Source: Paenibacillus durus ATCC 35681
GTDB lineage: Bacteria > Bacillota > Bacilli > Paenibacillales > Paenibacillaceae
Assembly: GCF_000993825.1 (NCBI RefSeq)
Contig: NZ_CP011114.1
Span: 4,340,001 to 4,404,000 of the forward strand
DNA: 64,000 bases
Reading direction: 5' to 3'
Shown here: piece after piece, positions 9,647 to 17,992 of the stretch
How the letters are laid out: every line of letters begins with the position of its first letter
How positions within the stretch are numbered: the stretch's first letter is position 1
Notes under the pieces: model-generated
What the model saw: only the letters and a program-made list of their open reading frames with translations
Database searches by the model: none
Told to the model about the DNA's origin: nothing
Program-made: the position numbers and the translations under genes

Positions 9647-11371
9647 TTAATTGCTGCCGCCGTCGACTCTCCCCATAACTTCCCGGGTAAGTGCGGCAAT
9701 CTTAGATTTGGCATCTTCAAGTGACTCACCGCGTACGGCAAAATACACTTTGATCTTAGGCTCAGTGCCCGAAGGACGCAGGCAGAACCAGGAACCGTCG
9801 GCGAGCAAATATTTTAGCACATTCTCCTTCGGAAGCCCAGCCAAACCAAGAGAGTAATCCTGCACTTCGCTTACGGTAATGCCCGCGATTTCCTGCGGCG
9901 GGCTTTGCCGCCAATCACTCATGATGCCCTGGATTTGGGCAACCCCGTCTTTGCCTTTGAGTGTACGGGATTCCAAGCTTTCGAGGAAATAGCCGAACTG
10001 CTCATACAGCTCTTGAAGCACCTCGTAGAGGGTCTTTCCTTGAGCTTTGTAATAGGCGCCTGCTTCTGCGATCAGCATCGAAGCCAGCACGGCATCCTTG
10101 TCCCGGGCATAGTTGCCGGCAAGATAGCCATAGCTTTCCTCATAGCCAAACAGATATGTGTAATCGCCTGAGGCTTCGAACTGGGTCATTTTTTCACCGA
10201 TATATTTGAAGCCCGTCAGCGTGTTAAACACGGTCGCTCCGTAGTGGCTGGCGACGGCAGCGCCCATCTCACTGGTCACGATCGTCTTGACTACGGCGCC
10301 ATTGCTTGGCAGCTTGCCCAGTTCCTGCAGCCGGCTCAGATAGTAGTGGATCATCAATGCGCCGGACTGGTTCCCCGACAGCACGACGAATTTGCCCTCA
10401 TGGTCGCGTACGACGGCGCCCATCCGGTCCGCGTCCGGATCTGTACCGATGAGCAGATCAGCACCTAATTCCTCGCCAAGCTTTATCGCCAGCGTAAAGG
10501 CTTCCCGCTCTTCCGGATTCGGCGATTTCACCGTGGAGAATTCGGAATCCGGCTGTTCCTGCTCCGGCACGACAAGCACATCGGTGAAACCGATCTTTTT
10601 CAATACGCTGCGCACCGGCAGATTGCCTGTTCCATGCAGCGGCGTATAAACGATTTTGAATTTACTTCCAAGGCCCCCGGCGATTTCCGACCGGCCGACA
10701 CTGACTGCCGCCACCGTATCGGTATAGGCCTCGTCTTCCTTCTCGCCCAGCCAATGCAGGAGCCCGGCAGCTTTCGCTTCTTCTTTAACGGCGCGCTTGA
10801 CCGCGCTGAAGGAATCTACTTTGAATATGTAGTTGATCACCTTCTCAGCTTCATCCGGTACAAGCTGACCGCCTTGAGCATTGTATACTTTGTACCCGTT
10901 ATATTCCGGAGGATTATGACTCGCCGTAATGACGACACCGCCTGTTGCTCCCAAATGGCGAACACTGAAAGACAGCTGCGGCGTAGAGCGAAGGGAAGGA
11001 TATAAATAGGCTTCAATCCCGTTGCCGGCCAGAACCAGTGCCGTTTCCAGCGCAAACTCCGGGGAGAATCGGCGGGAATCATGAGCAATAACGACAGATG
11101 GCCGGCCTTCGCCCTTATGCTGGTCCAAAATAAAATTAGCAAAACCCTGGGTCGCTCTTGCAATGGTGTACCGGTTCATCCGGTTACTGCCTGCGCCGAT
11201 TACGCCGCGCAAACCGCCTGTCCCAAATTCCAAATCCCGGTAGAAGCGTTCTTCAAGCTCCTGCGGATCATTGTTCAGTCCGCGAAGCTCCTGCTTGGTG
11301 GTCTCGTCTACGGATGGGTCTTGCAGCCAGCGTTCCAGGGTTTCTGCAGCTTTTGGACTCAATTGGGTCAT
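9647..11371 (-). CDS. pgcA: Phospho-sugar mutase (alpha-phosphoglucomutase)
   Basis: Cytoplasmic interconversion of glucose-6-phosphate and glucose-1-phosphate (or a mannose equivalent), feeding nucleotide-sugar synthesis for wall polymers. 574 residues with the complete alpha-D-phosphohexomutase layout: active-site serine loop TASHNPPEYNGYKVY near residue 150, metal loop GTDPDADRMG near 310, sugar loop GYEESYGY near 415 and phosphate-binding RPSGTEPKIKVY near 540. ATG start with GAAGGAGAG upstream. It has its own terminator, so the downstream csaB operon may need another promoter. Length and motifs match B. subtilis PgcA. Confidence 0.88.
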   Translation of the reverse strand: MTQLSPKAAETLERWLQDPSVDETTKQELRGLNNDPQELEERFYRDLEFGTGGLRGVIGAGSNRMNRYTIARATQGFANFILDQHKGEGRPSVVIAHDSRRFSPEFALETALVLAGNGIEAYLYPSLRSTPQLSFSVRHLGATGGVVITASHNPPEYNGYKVYNAQGGQLVPDEAEKVINYIFKVDSFSAVKRAVKEEAKAAGLLHWLGEKEDEAYTDTVAAVSVGRSEIAGGLGSKFKIVYTPLHGTGNLPVRSVLKKIGFTDVLVVPEQEQPDSEFSTVKSPNPEEREAFTLAIKLGEELGADLLIGTDPDADRMGAVVRDHEGKFVVLSGNQSGALMIHYYLSRLQELGKLPSNGAVVKTIVTSEMGAAVASHYGATVFNTLTGFKYIGEKMTQFEASGDYTYLFGYEESYGYLAGNYARDKDAVLASMLIAEAGAYYKAQGKTLYEVLQELYEQFGYFLESLESRTLKGKDGVAQIQGIMSDWRQSPPQEIAGITVSEVQDYSLGLAGLPKENVLKYLLADGSWFCLRPSGTEPKIKVYFAVRGESLEDAKSKIAALTREVMGRVDGGSN

Positions 11372-11398
11372 AGAAAATCTCTCCTTCTCAGGTATGAT

Positions 11399-11821
11399 TT
11401 AATTAAGCGCAAACATTATTTCGCCTTCGGCCACAACCTTGTCTTCGACTTTAGCAACAGCTTTTCCTTTGCCAATGCTTCCTTTAAGCCGCGTAATCTC
11501 CACTTCCAGCTTAAGGGTGTCTCCCGGCACAACCTGTCCGCGGAAACGGAACCCGTCCAACCCCGCCAAAAAGCCGATCTTGCCGCGGTTGGCTTCAACC
11601 CCTAAAATCGCTGCTGCCCCAACCTGCGCGAGAGCCTCGGTAATCAGTACACCAGGCATAACGGGGTAGCCTGGAAAGTGCCCTGTAAAAAAGGGCTCGT
11701 TCACCGTGACATTTTTAATGCCTACCGCCCGTTTCCCCATTTCGATTTCGATAATTTTGTCCACCAGCAGGAAAGGCGGACGATGGGGGATAATTTCCTG
11801 AATTTGATTGACATCCAGCAT
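11399..11821 (-). CDS. fabZ: 3-hydroxyacyl-ACP dehydratase FabZ
   Basis: Dehydrates beta-hydroxyacyl-ACP in type II fatty acid elongation. 140 residues forming one hot-dog domain, with the HRPPFLLVD motif at about residues 13-21 and the catalytic pair His48 ([12 protein letters not shown]) and Glu62 (ITEALAQ). The ATG at 11821 is set by GGAAGGAG 8 nt upstream and by the family start [14 protein letters not shown]; the longer open frame upstream is not translated in any FabZ I know. It follows the flhO-flhP-epuA group as fabZ (ywpB) does in B. subtilis, and has an unusually long leader of about 220 nt after the epuA terminator. Confidence 0.95.
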   Translation of the reverse strand: MLDVNQIQEIIPHRPPFLLVDKIIEIEMGKRAVGIKNVTVNEPFFTGHFPGYPVMPGVLITEALAQVGAAAILGVEANRGKIGFLAGLDGFRFRGQVVPGDTLKLEVEITRLKGSIGKGKAVAKVEDKVVAEGEIMFALN

Positions 11822-12051
11822 ATGGCTTGCTCCTTCCAGTTCGAGAGAAAGGCCTCGAAAAAACAGCCCCTCGCTATAAAAGCACTTTATTTTTGCCGGA
11901 GTGCATAAATATAGATGCTTTTGGCAAAAACTATACTTATCCTTCACCGGCTGCAGAAGTGGAGGTTGAGATAAGGGGCTTCTCCCGCTGTAAAGCGGAG
12001 AGGGCCCTTTTTGATCTCGAAAGCCCCCCATCATTATACATTTTCCAGTAT

Positions 12052-12084
12052 AAAAAAGAAAACTCCCTCATACAAGGGAGTTTC
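12052..12084 (-). terminator. Terminator after epuA
   Basis: Stem AAACTCCCT (12060-12068) with AGGGAGTTT (12075-12083), followed on the minus strand by CTTTTTTA. Confidence 0.85.
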
Positions 12085-12104
12085 GCATAGCGGTTCTTGC
12101 GCCA

Positions 12105-12344
12105 TTATGGGGCAAAGACCAGATCGTATACATGCTTCCACGTGCTCCAGTGAAACACATCGCTCAGTTCCTTTTTGCCGAGGACAACGTAGCCCACTGC
12201 CAAACCGCCGCCAAGGGCAAGCAGCAGCAGCAAAGGAATCAGAAACCACCTAACGACTGTCCATTTCGATCGTTTGCGCTTGATCGGCACGTTATCTTCT
12301 GTCAGTTGTTCTTGTGTCAAACGATCTTCTTTCTGACGGCTCAT
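12105..12344 (-). CDS. EpuA-type small membrane protein (annotated as RNA polymerase subunit beta in some genomes)
   Basis: A 79-residue protein with a charged N-terminal half (about residues 1-27, Lys/Arg/Glu/Gln-rich), one transmembrane helix (about 30-53, FLIPLLLLLALGGGLAVGYVV) and a short tail with W-x-HVYDLVF. This resembles the EpuA family found after flagellar/mbl gene groups in Firmicutes; the automatic name 'RNA polymerase subunit beta' in databases is misleading. It is 9 bp downstream of flhP on the same strand and is followed by a terminator, so it ends the mbl-flhO-flhP transcript. Function not established. Confidence 0.7.
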   Translation of the reverse strand: MSRQKEDRLTQEQLTEDNVPIKRKRSKWTVVRWFLIPLLLLLALGGGLAVGYVVLGKKELSDVFHWSTWKHVYDLVFAP

Positions 12345-12352
12345 CGCTTCAC

Positions 12353-13174
12353 CTACCCGCGCATGTTATTTGCCAGGCCAAGCATTTGATCGCTGGAGGA
12401 AAAAGCCCGGGCGACAAGCTGATACGTCCGCTGAATCTGCATCATCTCCGTCATTTCCTTGTTCAGATCAACGTTGGACTGCTCAAGCCAGCCGGAGCGT
12501 ACCGCCACTTCGCGGCGCTCGCCCGCCGTCCGCTGCACGAAGGCTTGTCCAGCCGTCACACCGTCCTTAAGGACAAATCTTCCGCCGTCAACTGCCTGAA
12601 GCACCTCGCTGTTCTTCGGTTCCACAAGCATCAGCCGGCCAGCGACTGTCGGCTGATCGTTCTCATTCCTCTTCATCAGGACGGCTCCGGTCTCATCAAA
12701 GGCTACGCTTACTCCGGCCGGTACGGTCAGCGGGTTGCCCTGCGCGTTCAGCACCGGATGGTTCTCATTGTCCACCAATATCATTTTACCCTGATTCGCT
12801 GTATCAGGCGTGAAATGAAAATCGCCCTGACGCGTATAGGAAGTGACGCCATTAACCTGTACAGCGAACAACCCGCTGCCCTGCAGCGCCAAATCGCCGG
12901 CATTGCCAGTCTCCTTAAGCGCTCCCTGTTCCCAACTGGTAGTAACCTGGGGAATCCGCATCCCAAAGCCGATATCAAAGCCCAAAGGCATGCTGCGCCC
13001 CTCAAGCTTATACTCCCTCGACTGCTGCTGTACCCGGGTCAGCACATCTTCAAAGGCTCCGTCTTTGCTCTTGTAGCCTGCCGTATTAATATTGGCAATA
13101 TTATCGGCGATAAGATCAAGGCGCTGCTGGAGACTGACCATCGAGACGGCCGCGCCGATTGTCGAATTGTTCAT
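12353..13174 (-). CDS. flhP: Flagellar hook-basal body protein (FlgG-like, FlhP)
   Basis: Distal rod/hook component of the flagellum. 273 residues with the N-terminal flagellar rod motif (MNNSTIGAAVSMVSLQQRLD, then LDLIADNIANINTAGYKSKD), a FlgG/FlgF middle domain (GDLALQGSGLFAVQVNG) and a C-terminal FlgG-type helix (GWLEQSNVDLNKEMTEMMQIQRTYQ). ATG start with AGGAGGG upstream. It lies 12 bp after flhO, as in B. subtilis, where both follow mbl. Confidence 0.9.
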   Translation of the reverse strand: MNNSTIGAAVSMVSLQQRLDLIADNIANINTAGYKSKDGAFEDVLTRVQQQSREYKLEGRSMPLGFDIGFGMRIPQVTTSWEQGALKETGNAGDLALQGSGLFAVQVNGVTSYTRQGDFHFTPDTANQGKMILVDNENHPVLNAQGNPLTVPAGVSVAFDETGAVLMKRNENDQPTVAGRLMLVEPKNSEVLQAVDGGRFVLKDGVTAGQAFVQRTAGERREVAVRSGWLEQSNVDLNKEMTEMMQIQRTYQLVARAFSSSDQMLGLANNMRG

Positions 13175-13186
13175 CGGTCATCCCTC

Positions 13187-14059
13187 CTATACTCTGCCGA
13201 CATCATTTACAGCCTTTTGCAAGCTGCTGTCGTAGAATTGGATCACTTTCTGGTTCGCTTCATACGCCCGGTAAGCCGCGTTCAAATCGACGGTAACCTG
13301 CGTTACATCCACATTGGAGCCTTCAATATATCCCTGGCGGACCTGCATATTATCTCCCGCAGCCGCATACCGGATTCCCGCCGCCTGCGGATCTTCTACG
13401 TGGAATACGCCATTGCCGTCACGCACCAGGTTCTGCGGCTTGGTCACAATGCTGATTCCAAGACGGACGCCGGTTTGAGCGCCGGTTGCATTAAGAAGAT
13501 TGCCTTCCGCATCAACCTTGAGGTTGTCCACCGTACCGTTTAACACTACCGGTCTGCCATCGGCGCCAAGCACCTTATATCCTCCGGAACTCAGCAGTTC
13601 ACCGGCAGGACTTACAGTAAAGCCGCCGTTGCGCGTAAAAAGTGTATTTCCATCATTATCCTGAACGGTGAAAAAAGCCTGCGGCTGGTGAATAATCTCA
13701 CCAGTATCACTTATATACTTACCCGATGCGTCAAAAGGTATATTGGCGCCCGTTGCGGGATCAGCCAGACGCAAGTCGGCCGATAGCGCAAAATCGGTTG
13801 TCTTGCCGCTTTCGACCAGATCGCCTTGCACAAATTTGGACATCGACTGCTCGGCGAATACCCCTGTGTTTATTCTGCCAACCGGCTTCACCATCCCGCC
13901 CTGCATGGCGGAGATCAGCACATTCGGAAATGAATGGTTGATGCTTTCAACCTGCTTATACCCTGTCGTATTCAGATTGGCGATATTTTGCGTTGCCGTG
14001 TCATGTCTGCGTTGCTCCGTAACCATACCGGCAGCAGCCGTATATAAACCTCTTATCAT
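13187..14059 (-). CDS. flhO: Flagellar hook-basal body protein (FlgF/FlgG-like, FlhO)
   Basis: Proximal rod/hook protein of the flagellar basal body. 290 residues, beginning with the canonical MIRGLYTAAAGMVTEQRRHD and TATQNIANLNTTGYKQ, with a central FlgG-type domain and a C-terminal YIEGSNVDVTQVTVDLN plus NQKVIQFYDSSLQKA helix that would insert in the rod core. ATG start with GGAAGGGG upstream. Located between mbl and flhP, the order seen in B. subtilis, which decides the FlhO name over FlgF. Confidence 0.9.
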   Translation of the reverse strand: MIRGLYTAAAGMVTEQRRHDTATQNIANLNTTGYKQVESINHSFPNVLISAMQGGMVKPVGRINTGVFAEQSMSKFVQGDLVESGKTTDFALSADLRLADPATGANIPFDASGKYISDTGEIIHQPQAFFTVQDNDGNTLFTRNGGFTVSPAGELLSSGGYKVLGADGRPVVLNGTVDNLKVDAEGNLLNATGAQTGVRLGISIVTKPQNLVRDGNGVFHVEDPQAAGIRYAAAGDNMQVRQGYIEGSNVDVTQVTVDLNAAYRAYEANQKVIQFYDSSLQKAVNDVGRV

Positions 14060-14132
14060 AAAGGCTTTTCCCCTTCCTAAACCGCAGAAGTCTGAACTCC
14101 AACTTACAAACCTTTATTTATATATCGGCTGC

Positions 14133-15131
14133 TCAGAACTTTTTCTTAACTACCTTGTCCAAATGATCCAGCAAAATGCCCGTTCCTTTCACGACGCAGT
14201 GCATCGGGTCTTCCGCCACCCATACGGGCACATGCAGCTCTTCGGAGAGCAGCTCGCTCAGTCCGCTCAGCAGCGCTCCTCCTCCGGTCAGCACGACGCC
14301 GCGGTCAATGATATCAGCCGACAGCTCCGGAGGCGTCCGTTCCAATACCGTCTTCGCCGCAGCCACAATGGACGACACCGGGTCCCAAAGCGCCTCCCGC
14401 GCTTCGATCGAGGTGATCGTCAGGGTCTGCGGAAGCCCGCTTACCATATCACGGCCGCGAATATCCATTTCGGCCTGTATGCCGCCAGGACGCACATTCC
14501 CGATGGCCAGCTTGATATCTTCAGCCGTCCGTTCACCGATGAGCAGTTTATATTTCTGCTTGATATATTTTAAAATGGATTCGTCGAACTTGTCCCCCGC
14601 CACTTTGATGGAGGAGGCGGTAACGACGTCGCCCATGGACAATACGGCTACATCCGTCGTTCCGCCGCCGATGTCGACGACCATATTTCCGCTAGGTTGA
14701 TAAATATCCATGCCCGCTCCGATTGCTGCGGCCTTCGGCTCCTCTTCCATGAAGACTTCCTTCGCCCCGCTGCGCTCCGCCGCTTCACGGATCGATTTCT
14801 GTTCGACAGAGGTAATATTCGTAGGGGCGCAGATCAAAATGCGAGGACGCGCATACCAGGTACGGCCTCCCACGCGGTCGATGAAGTATTTCAGCATCGT
14901 CTCCGTAATTTCAAAATCGGCGATAACGCCGTCCCGGAGCGGACGAATCGTTGAGATGTTTCCCGGGGTGCGGCCGACCATACGGCGCGCCTGTTCTCCC
15001 ACCGCAAGGACCTTCTTCGTGTCGCTTTCAAGCGTGACCACGGAAGGTTCATCCAGAACGACTCCTTTTCCTTTAACATGAATCAGCACATTGGCTGTGC
15101 CGAGATCGATTCCGATGTCCTTGCTAAGCAT
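14133..15131 (-). CDS. mbl: Rod-shape MreB-like actin protein Mbl
   Basis: Cytoskeletal ATPase that guides lateral cell-wall synthesis at the membrane. 332 residues covering the whole MreB fold: phosphate-1 loop GIDLGTANVLIHVKGKG near the N terminus, phosphate-2 loop VVDIGGGTTDVAVLSMG near residue 160 and the adenosine motif VVLTGGGALLSGL near 285. The call of Mbl rather than MreB or MreBH rests mainly on context, as spoIIID-mbl-flhO-flhP is the B. subtilis order. ATG start. Confidence 0.92.
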   Translation of the reverse strand: MLSKDIGIDLGTANVLIHVKGKGVVLDEPSVVTLESDTKKVLAVGEQARRMVGRTPGNISTIRPLRDGVIADFEITETMLKYFIDRVGGRTWYARPRILICAPTNITSVEQKSIREAAERSGAKEVFMEEEPKAAAIGAGMDIYQPSGNMVVDIGGGTTDVAVLSMGDVVTASSIKVAGDKFDESILKYIKQKYKLLIGERTAEDIKLAIGNVRPGGIQAEMDIRGRDMVSGLPQTLTITSIEAREALWDPVSSIVAAAKTVLERTPPELSADIIDRGVVLTGGGALLSGLSELLSEELHVPVWVAEDPMHCVVKGTGILLDHLDKVVKKKF

Positions 15132-15228
15132 AATGAAAGAGCCCCCAAAGTAATTATTTTAGATGAGAGAGATGAGTTAGTACCAAATTTAAAATTACCA
15201 TACTTTAGGGGAAGACTTCAATGATATT

Positions 15229-15516
15229 TTATGGTTTTATCGCTACGGCCACCTCCCGCTTCTTCCCCGTGTTTTTCTTATATTTGATTTTTGTGGCCTC
15301 GCCCCCCCGGAGATGACGGATGGATTTGTGGTATTCAAGAATGTGCTTCACCTGATCAGCCAGATCAGGATTGATTTCCGGCAACCGCTCGGTTAAATCT
15401 TTATGCACCGTGCTTTTGGAAACGCCGAATTCTTTGGCTATGGTCCGGACCGTATGCCTGGTTTCCACGATGCAGCGTCCGATTTTGATGGTGCGTTCCT
15501 TGATGTAATCGTGCAC
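15229..15516 (-). CDS. spoIIID: Sporulation transcriptional regulator SpoIIID
   Basis: Small DNA-binding regulator of the mother-cell programme, active with sigma-E. 95 residues, nearly the same as B. subtilis SpoIIID (HDYIKERTIKIG at the N terminus, helix-turn-helix about residues 23-42 with TIAKEFGVSKSTVHKDLTER). The C-terminal basic region RHLRGGEATKIKYKKN is also kept. The GTG at 15516 is chosen because it aligns with the known N terminus and has GGGAGG 7 nt upstream. A sigma-E-like promoter precedes it. Confidence 0.95.
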   Translation of the reverse strand: MHDYIKERTIKIGRCIVETRHTVRTIAKEFGVSKSTVHKDLTERLPEINPDLADQVKHILEYHKSIRHLRGGEATKIKYKKNTGKKREVAVAIKP

Positions 15517-15549
15517 GCTCCCGCCTCCCAACTGTGGATAGTTTGGTAC

Positions 15550-15577
15550 ATTATATGAGTGGCGGGCCTATATATTC
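15550..15577 (-). promoter_or_regulatory. Candidate sigma-E promoter of spoIIID
   Basis: Minus strand: -35-like GAATATA (15571-15577), 13-nt spacer, -10-like CATATAAT (15550-15557). Compare the sigma-E consensus KMATATT-N14/15-CATACAHT. In B. subtilis spoIIID is sigma-E dependent. Confidence 0.5.
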
Positions 15578-15686
15578 GCGCTTTAGCGGGATGACAAGCC
15601 GGGGCAGGCTCATTTTATTTGCGGGACAACCGTAAAATAGCCCTAGAAAGCAGGGACTATGCTCCTATGCCGGAAGACGTAACATT

Positions 15687-15786
15687 AAGAAGAAACGCCT
15701 AACGGCGTCTTTTTAAGACGCAGGTACGTTTCTCGTAAAAATATAAGACCAAACGATAAGCGCGAAGCTTATAAAGTCTTATATTT
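15687..15786. repeat. Dispersed double-hairpin repeat, family 1, copy 1
   Basis: A 100-bp element built from two adjacent palindromes: AGAAACG...CGTTTCT enclosing a GACGC/GCGTC hairpin, then ATATAAGAC...GTCTTATAT enclosing ATAAGC/GCTTAT. It aligns with 22014-22110 at roughly three quarters identity, in the same orientation. Confidence 0.7.
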
Positions 15787-15787
15787 G

Positions 15788-15817
15788 AAAAAAACAGGAG
15801 GACGAGCGTCCCCCTGT
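15788..15817 (-). terminator. Terminator after spoIIQ
   Basis: Stem ACAGGAGGACG (15794-15804) with CGTCCCCCTGT (15807-15817), then seven T residues on the minus strand. Confidence 0.88.
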
Positions 15818-15840
15818 CTTGCGTTAAACTATGATCTTGC

Positions 15841-16599
15841 TTATTTATTTTGTGCTTTTTGCGGAAGCAGTTCCGCAGGATTGACGGGCTTACCGTCCTG
15901 GTGCACCTCAAAATGCAAGTGGTTGCCCAGATCCTTCTCGATTTCATTGCGACCGGCTGCAGCGATCGTGTCACCCTGCTTCACCTGATCGCCCTGCTTC
16001 ACTTTGGCTTCGCCGAGACTTTGGTAGACCGTCTTCAGGCTGCCTTGGGTCACCTCAATCACTGTGCCGAGCGTAGCCACGTCTTCAACCCGGGTTACTT
16101 CGCCGCTGATAGCCGCCTTAACGTCAAATGTCTTCTTGTCTTCGCGGGCAAAATCGATGCCGGTATTGGGCGTAAAGGTATCGCCGTTCTGCACCATAGC
16201 CTCGACGTGATTCTGTTCCGTGCCATTCTCGTCATAGTACGGCTTGACGACTTGCACATCGCTTGGGTTGGCCACTGGCCAAGCCAGGCTCTCCGCCGAA
16301 GCGGTAACCTCCAGCGCATTCGGATCTTTTCCTGCATCCGCAGCCCCGGCCGTATCGCCGGAACCTCCGACATCCTCAGAGACAACGGCGGCGGTGTCTG
16401 TCGAAAGCGGCTTTTGGCCGGCATCCTGATAGACCCACACCAAGGTTAGTATAATTGCCGCTGCCGCTGTATAGACTGCCGGAAATACCCAACGTTTAGA
16501 GAACAGTTTGTTCAACGAAGAAGGCTGGCTGCCGGCTTCTCCCGGTTTGGTTTTGAGAGAATCCTCATTGGACGGTTTGTTTTTGTCTTGTTCATTCAT
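15841..16599 (-). CDS. spoIIQ: SpoIIQ-like M23 (LytM) family sporulation protein
   Basis: Forespore membrane protein that, in B. subtilis, joins SpoIIIAH across the intermembrane space during engulfment. 252 residues: charged cytoplasmic N terminus, one membrane helix (about 37-57), linker, then a LytM domain (about 120-245). The H-x-H metal motif is present (HLHFEV, His227 and His229), but the first zinc-ligand position is N-T-G-I-D (145-149) where active M23 peptidases have His, so it is probably not a peptidase, as for B. subtilis SpoIIQ. The position between spoIID and spoIIID and a good sigma-F promoter support the name. ATG start with GAGGTGAT upstream. Confidence 0.85.
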   Translation of the reverse strand: MNEQDKNKPSNEDSLKTKPGEAGSQPSSLNKLFSKRWVFPAVYTAAAAIILTLVWVYQDAGQKPLSTDTAAVVSEDVGGSGDTAGAADAGKDPNALEVTASAESLAWPVANPSDVQVVKPYYDENGTEQNHVEAMVQNGDTFTPNTGIDFAREDKKTFDVKAAISGEVTRVEDVATLGTVIEVTQGSLKTVYQSLGEAKVKQGDQVKQGDTIAAAGRNEIEKDLGNHLHFEVHQDGKPVNPAELLPQKAQNK

Positions 16600-16618
16600 T
16601 TGCTATCACCTCAGTAAC

Positions 16619-16647
16619 CAGTGTTACCGGGCGATTCGCTTTTATAC
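16619..16647 (-). promoter_or_regulatory. Sigma-F promoter of spoIIQ
   Basis: Minus strand: -35 GTATA (16643-16647), 14-nt spacer, -10 GGTAACACTG (16619-16628). The -10 fits every position of the sigma-F consensus GGNRANAHTR and the -35 fits GYATA. Confidence 0.75.
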
Positions 16648-16659
16648 GTTTCTTTCACT

Positions 16660-17853
16660 TTATTTTTTCAAAAGAGTTGAGACTTGCGTAAACGATATTC
16701 CGCTGTAATAGTGTTTGAGAATCTGCGTTGCCGTGTTGCCCTGCTTCGCCATTCCATTCGCTCCCCATTGGCTCATGCCGACGCCGTGACCGCTGCCATA
16801 GGTGGTAATGGCAATCTTGCCGTTACCCATCGTCCAAGTGAACTGGCTGGAGCGCAGCCCGAGCTTCTCCCGCACTTCGCGTCCCGTAAATACCTGGCCG
16901 TCAATCGAAATCTCTTTAACCCGGTGGCCTGCGGTAACGGACAGCACCTCTATCCGCGGCGCGTCCGTGAAGGTTCGTTCTGCGGAGACCGGCATGACCT
17001 TGCCCGCCGCAGCGCCCGAAGGGGCGAATACTTTCTGCGCGCCTGGTCCGAAGCCCCCCTTGATTCCCAGCTTCGCTTTCAACTCGGAAACGCTGAAGGT
17101 CGCGGTAACCTTAAGCCCCGGCGTTACTTCCTTGTCCCAGGGACTCGCCACGCTGCGTAAGTAAGGAACGGCCGCCTTCCAATAATCCTCCGAGTTCTCC
17201 GTGTACCCTCCGCTCGAGGCGAAAAAAGAGGCCGTAATCGGCTCTCCCTTGTACGTCATCACGATGCCGCGCGTCTCCAAGGCGGCTTGACGGAGCTTGG
17301 CCAGGTCGGCGCTGCGGCCGGCCTGCGCCCAGTCCCGCTGCAGCACAGCGGACGAGACGTAAGCCTGATGGCTTACGGTGTCGGTCACATCCGCGGCCGC
17401 TGCGGGAACCCCGCTTCTGTCGCCGGCCAGCAGGCGGCGGACGATAAAGGTGCGGGCCGCGACGGCCTGCGCTTTGAGCGCTTCGAGCTCAAAGCCGGAC
17501 GGCATTTCGGCCGCGATCACGCCGGTGACGTAGTCCTCCAGCGGCAGGGTCTCGATTTGTCGGGTGCGCGACAAATACACGGACACCTTCGGCTGCGGGG
17601 CTTCCGCCGCAGCCGGTTCCGGCGCCGCCGGAGCGGCGGTGCGCTGCGGCGCGTTCGGCGCAGCCGGCGGCGCCGGGTCGTGCTGGCGCTGCTGCACGAC
17701 CGCAAGCGGCAGCAGCAGCGCCGCCAGCAGCGGCGCTGCCAGCCAGGCGGCGGGCACAAGCCGCCCGGTCCACACGCGGGCCGATAGCTTGAATCTCCGG
17801 CGCCCGGGTCTCCACCGCGCCGCTCTGCGGCGCCAAAGGCGGAAATCTTTCAT
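16660..17853 (-). CDS. spoIID: Stage II sporulation protein D (SpoIID, peptidoglycan lytic transglycosylase)
   Basis: Membrane-anchored lytic transglycosylase needed for engulfment, acting with SpoIIM and SpoIIP. 397 residues: Arg-rich N terminus, membrane helix (about 33-53), then an Ala/Pro-rich, very GC-rich linker (about 55-90) and the SpoIID domain, including the active-site region IAAEMPSGFELEALKAQAVAA, SSGGYTENSEDYW and the C-terminal GHGVGMSQWGANGMA. The linker is longer and more GC-rich than in B. subtilis. ATG start with GGGAGACGG upstream. It follows murA, as in B. subtilis. Confidence 0.92.
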   Translation of the reverse strand: MKDFRLWRRRAARWRPGRRRFKLSARVWTGRLVPAAWLAAPLLAALLLPLAVVQQRQHDPAPPAAPNAPQRTAAPAAPEPAAAEAPQPKVSVYLSRTRQIETLPLEDYVTGVIAAEMPSGFELEALKAQAVAARTFIVRRLLAGDRSGVPAAAADVTDTVSHQAYVSSAVLQRDWAQAGRSADLAKLRQAALETRGIVMTYKGEPITASFFASSGGYTENSEDYWKAAVPYLRSVASPWDKEVTPGLKVTATFSVSELKAKLGIKGGFGPGAQKVFAPSGAAAGKVMPVSAERTFTDAPRIEVLSVTAGHRVKEISIDGQVFTGREVREKLGLRSSQFTWTMGNGKIAITTYGSGHGVGMSQWGANGMAKQGNTATQILKHYYSGISFTQVSTLLKK

Positions 17854-17992
17854 CTCTTCCGTCTCCCTTCTCGTTTGTCCTCATACTTCATATTATGAGT
17901 CTCGGACAATTGCTAGAACGAAGCATTCGAGAGAAAGAAGAGTTATATCCATGGCAGAGACTTAGGCAGAGACTTAAGCAGTGGCCTAAACA

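Larger units (their letters stand above)
15517..15840. other. Gene-free stretch between spoIIQ and spoIIID
   Basis: 324 bp without a credible gene. It holds the spoIIID promoter candidate, a dispersed repeat (15687-15786) and the spoIIQ terminator. Short open frames here have no ribosome site and no recognisable product. Confidence 0.6.

Noticed and set aside
11822..12034. Upstream extension of fabZ
   Set aside because: 71 extra residues without similarity to FabZ; the true ATG at 11821 has GGAAGGAG and the conserved [10 protein letters not shown] start.
12314..13543. 409-codon plus-strand frame opposite flhP/flhO
   Set aside because: Antisense to two clear flagellar genes; product shows no domain and codon pattern mirrors the coding strand.
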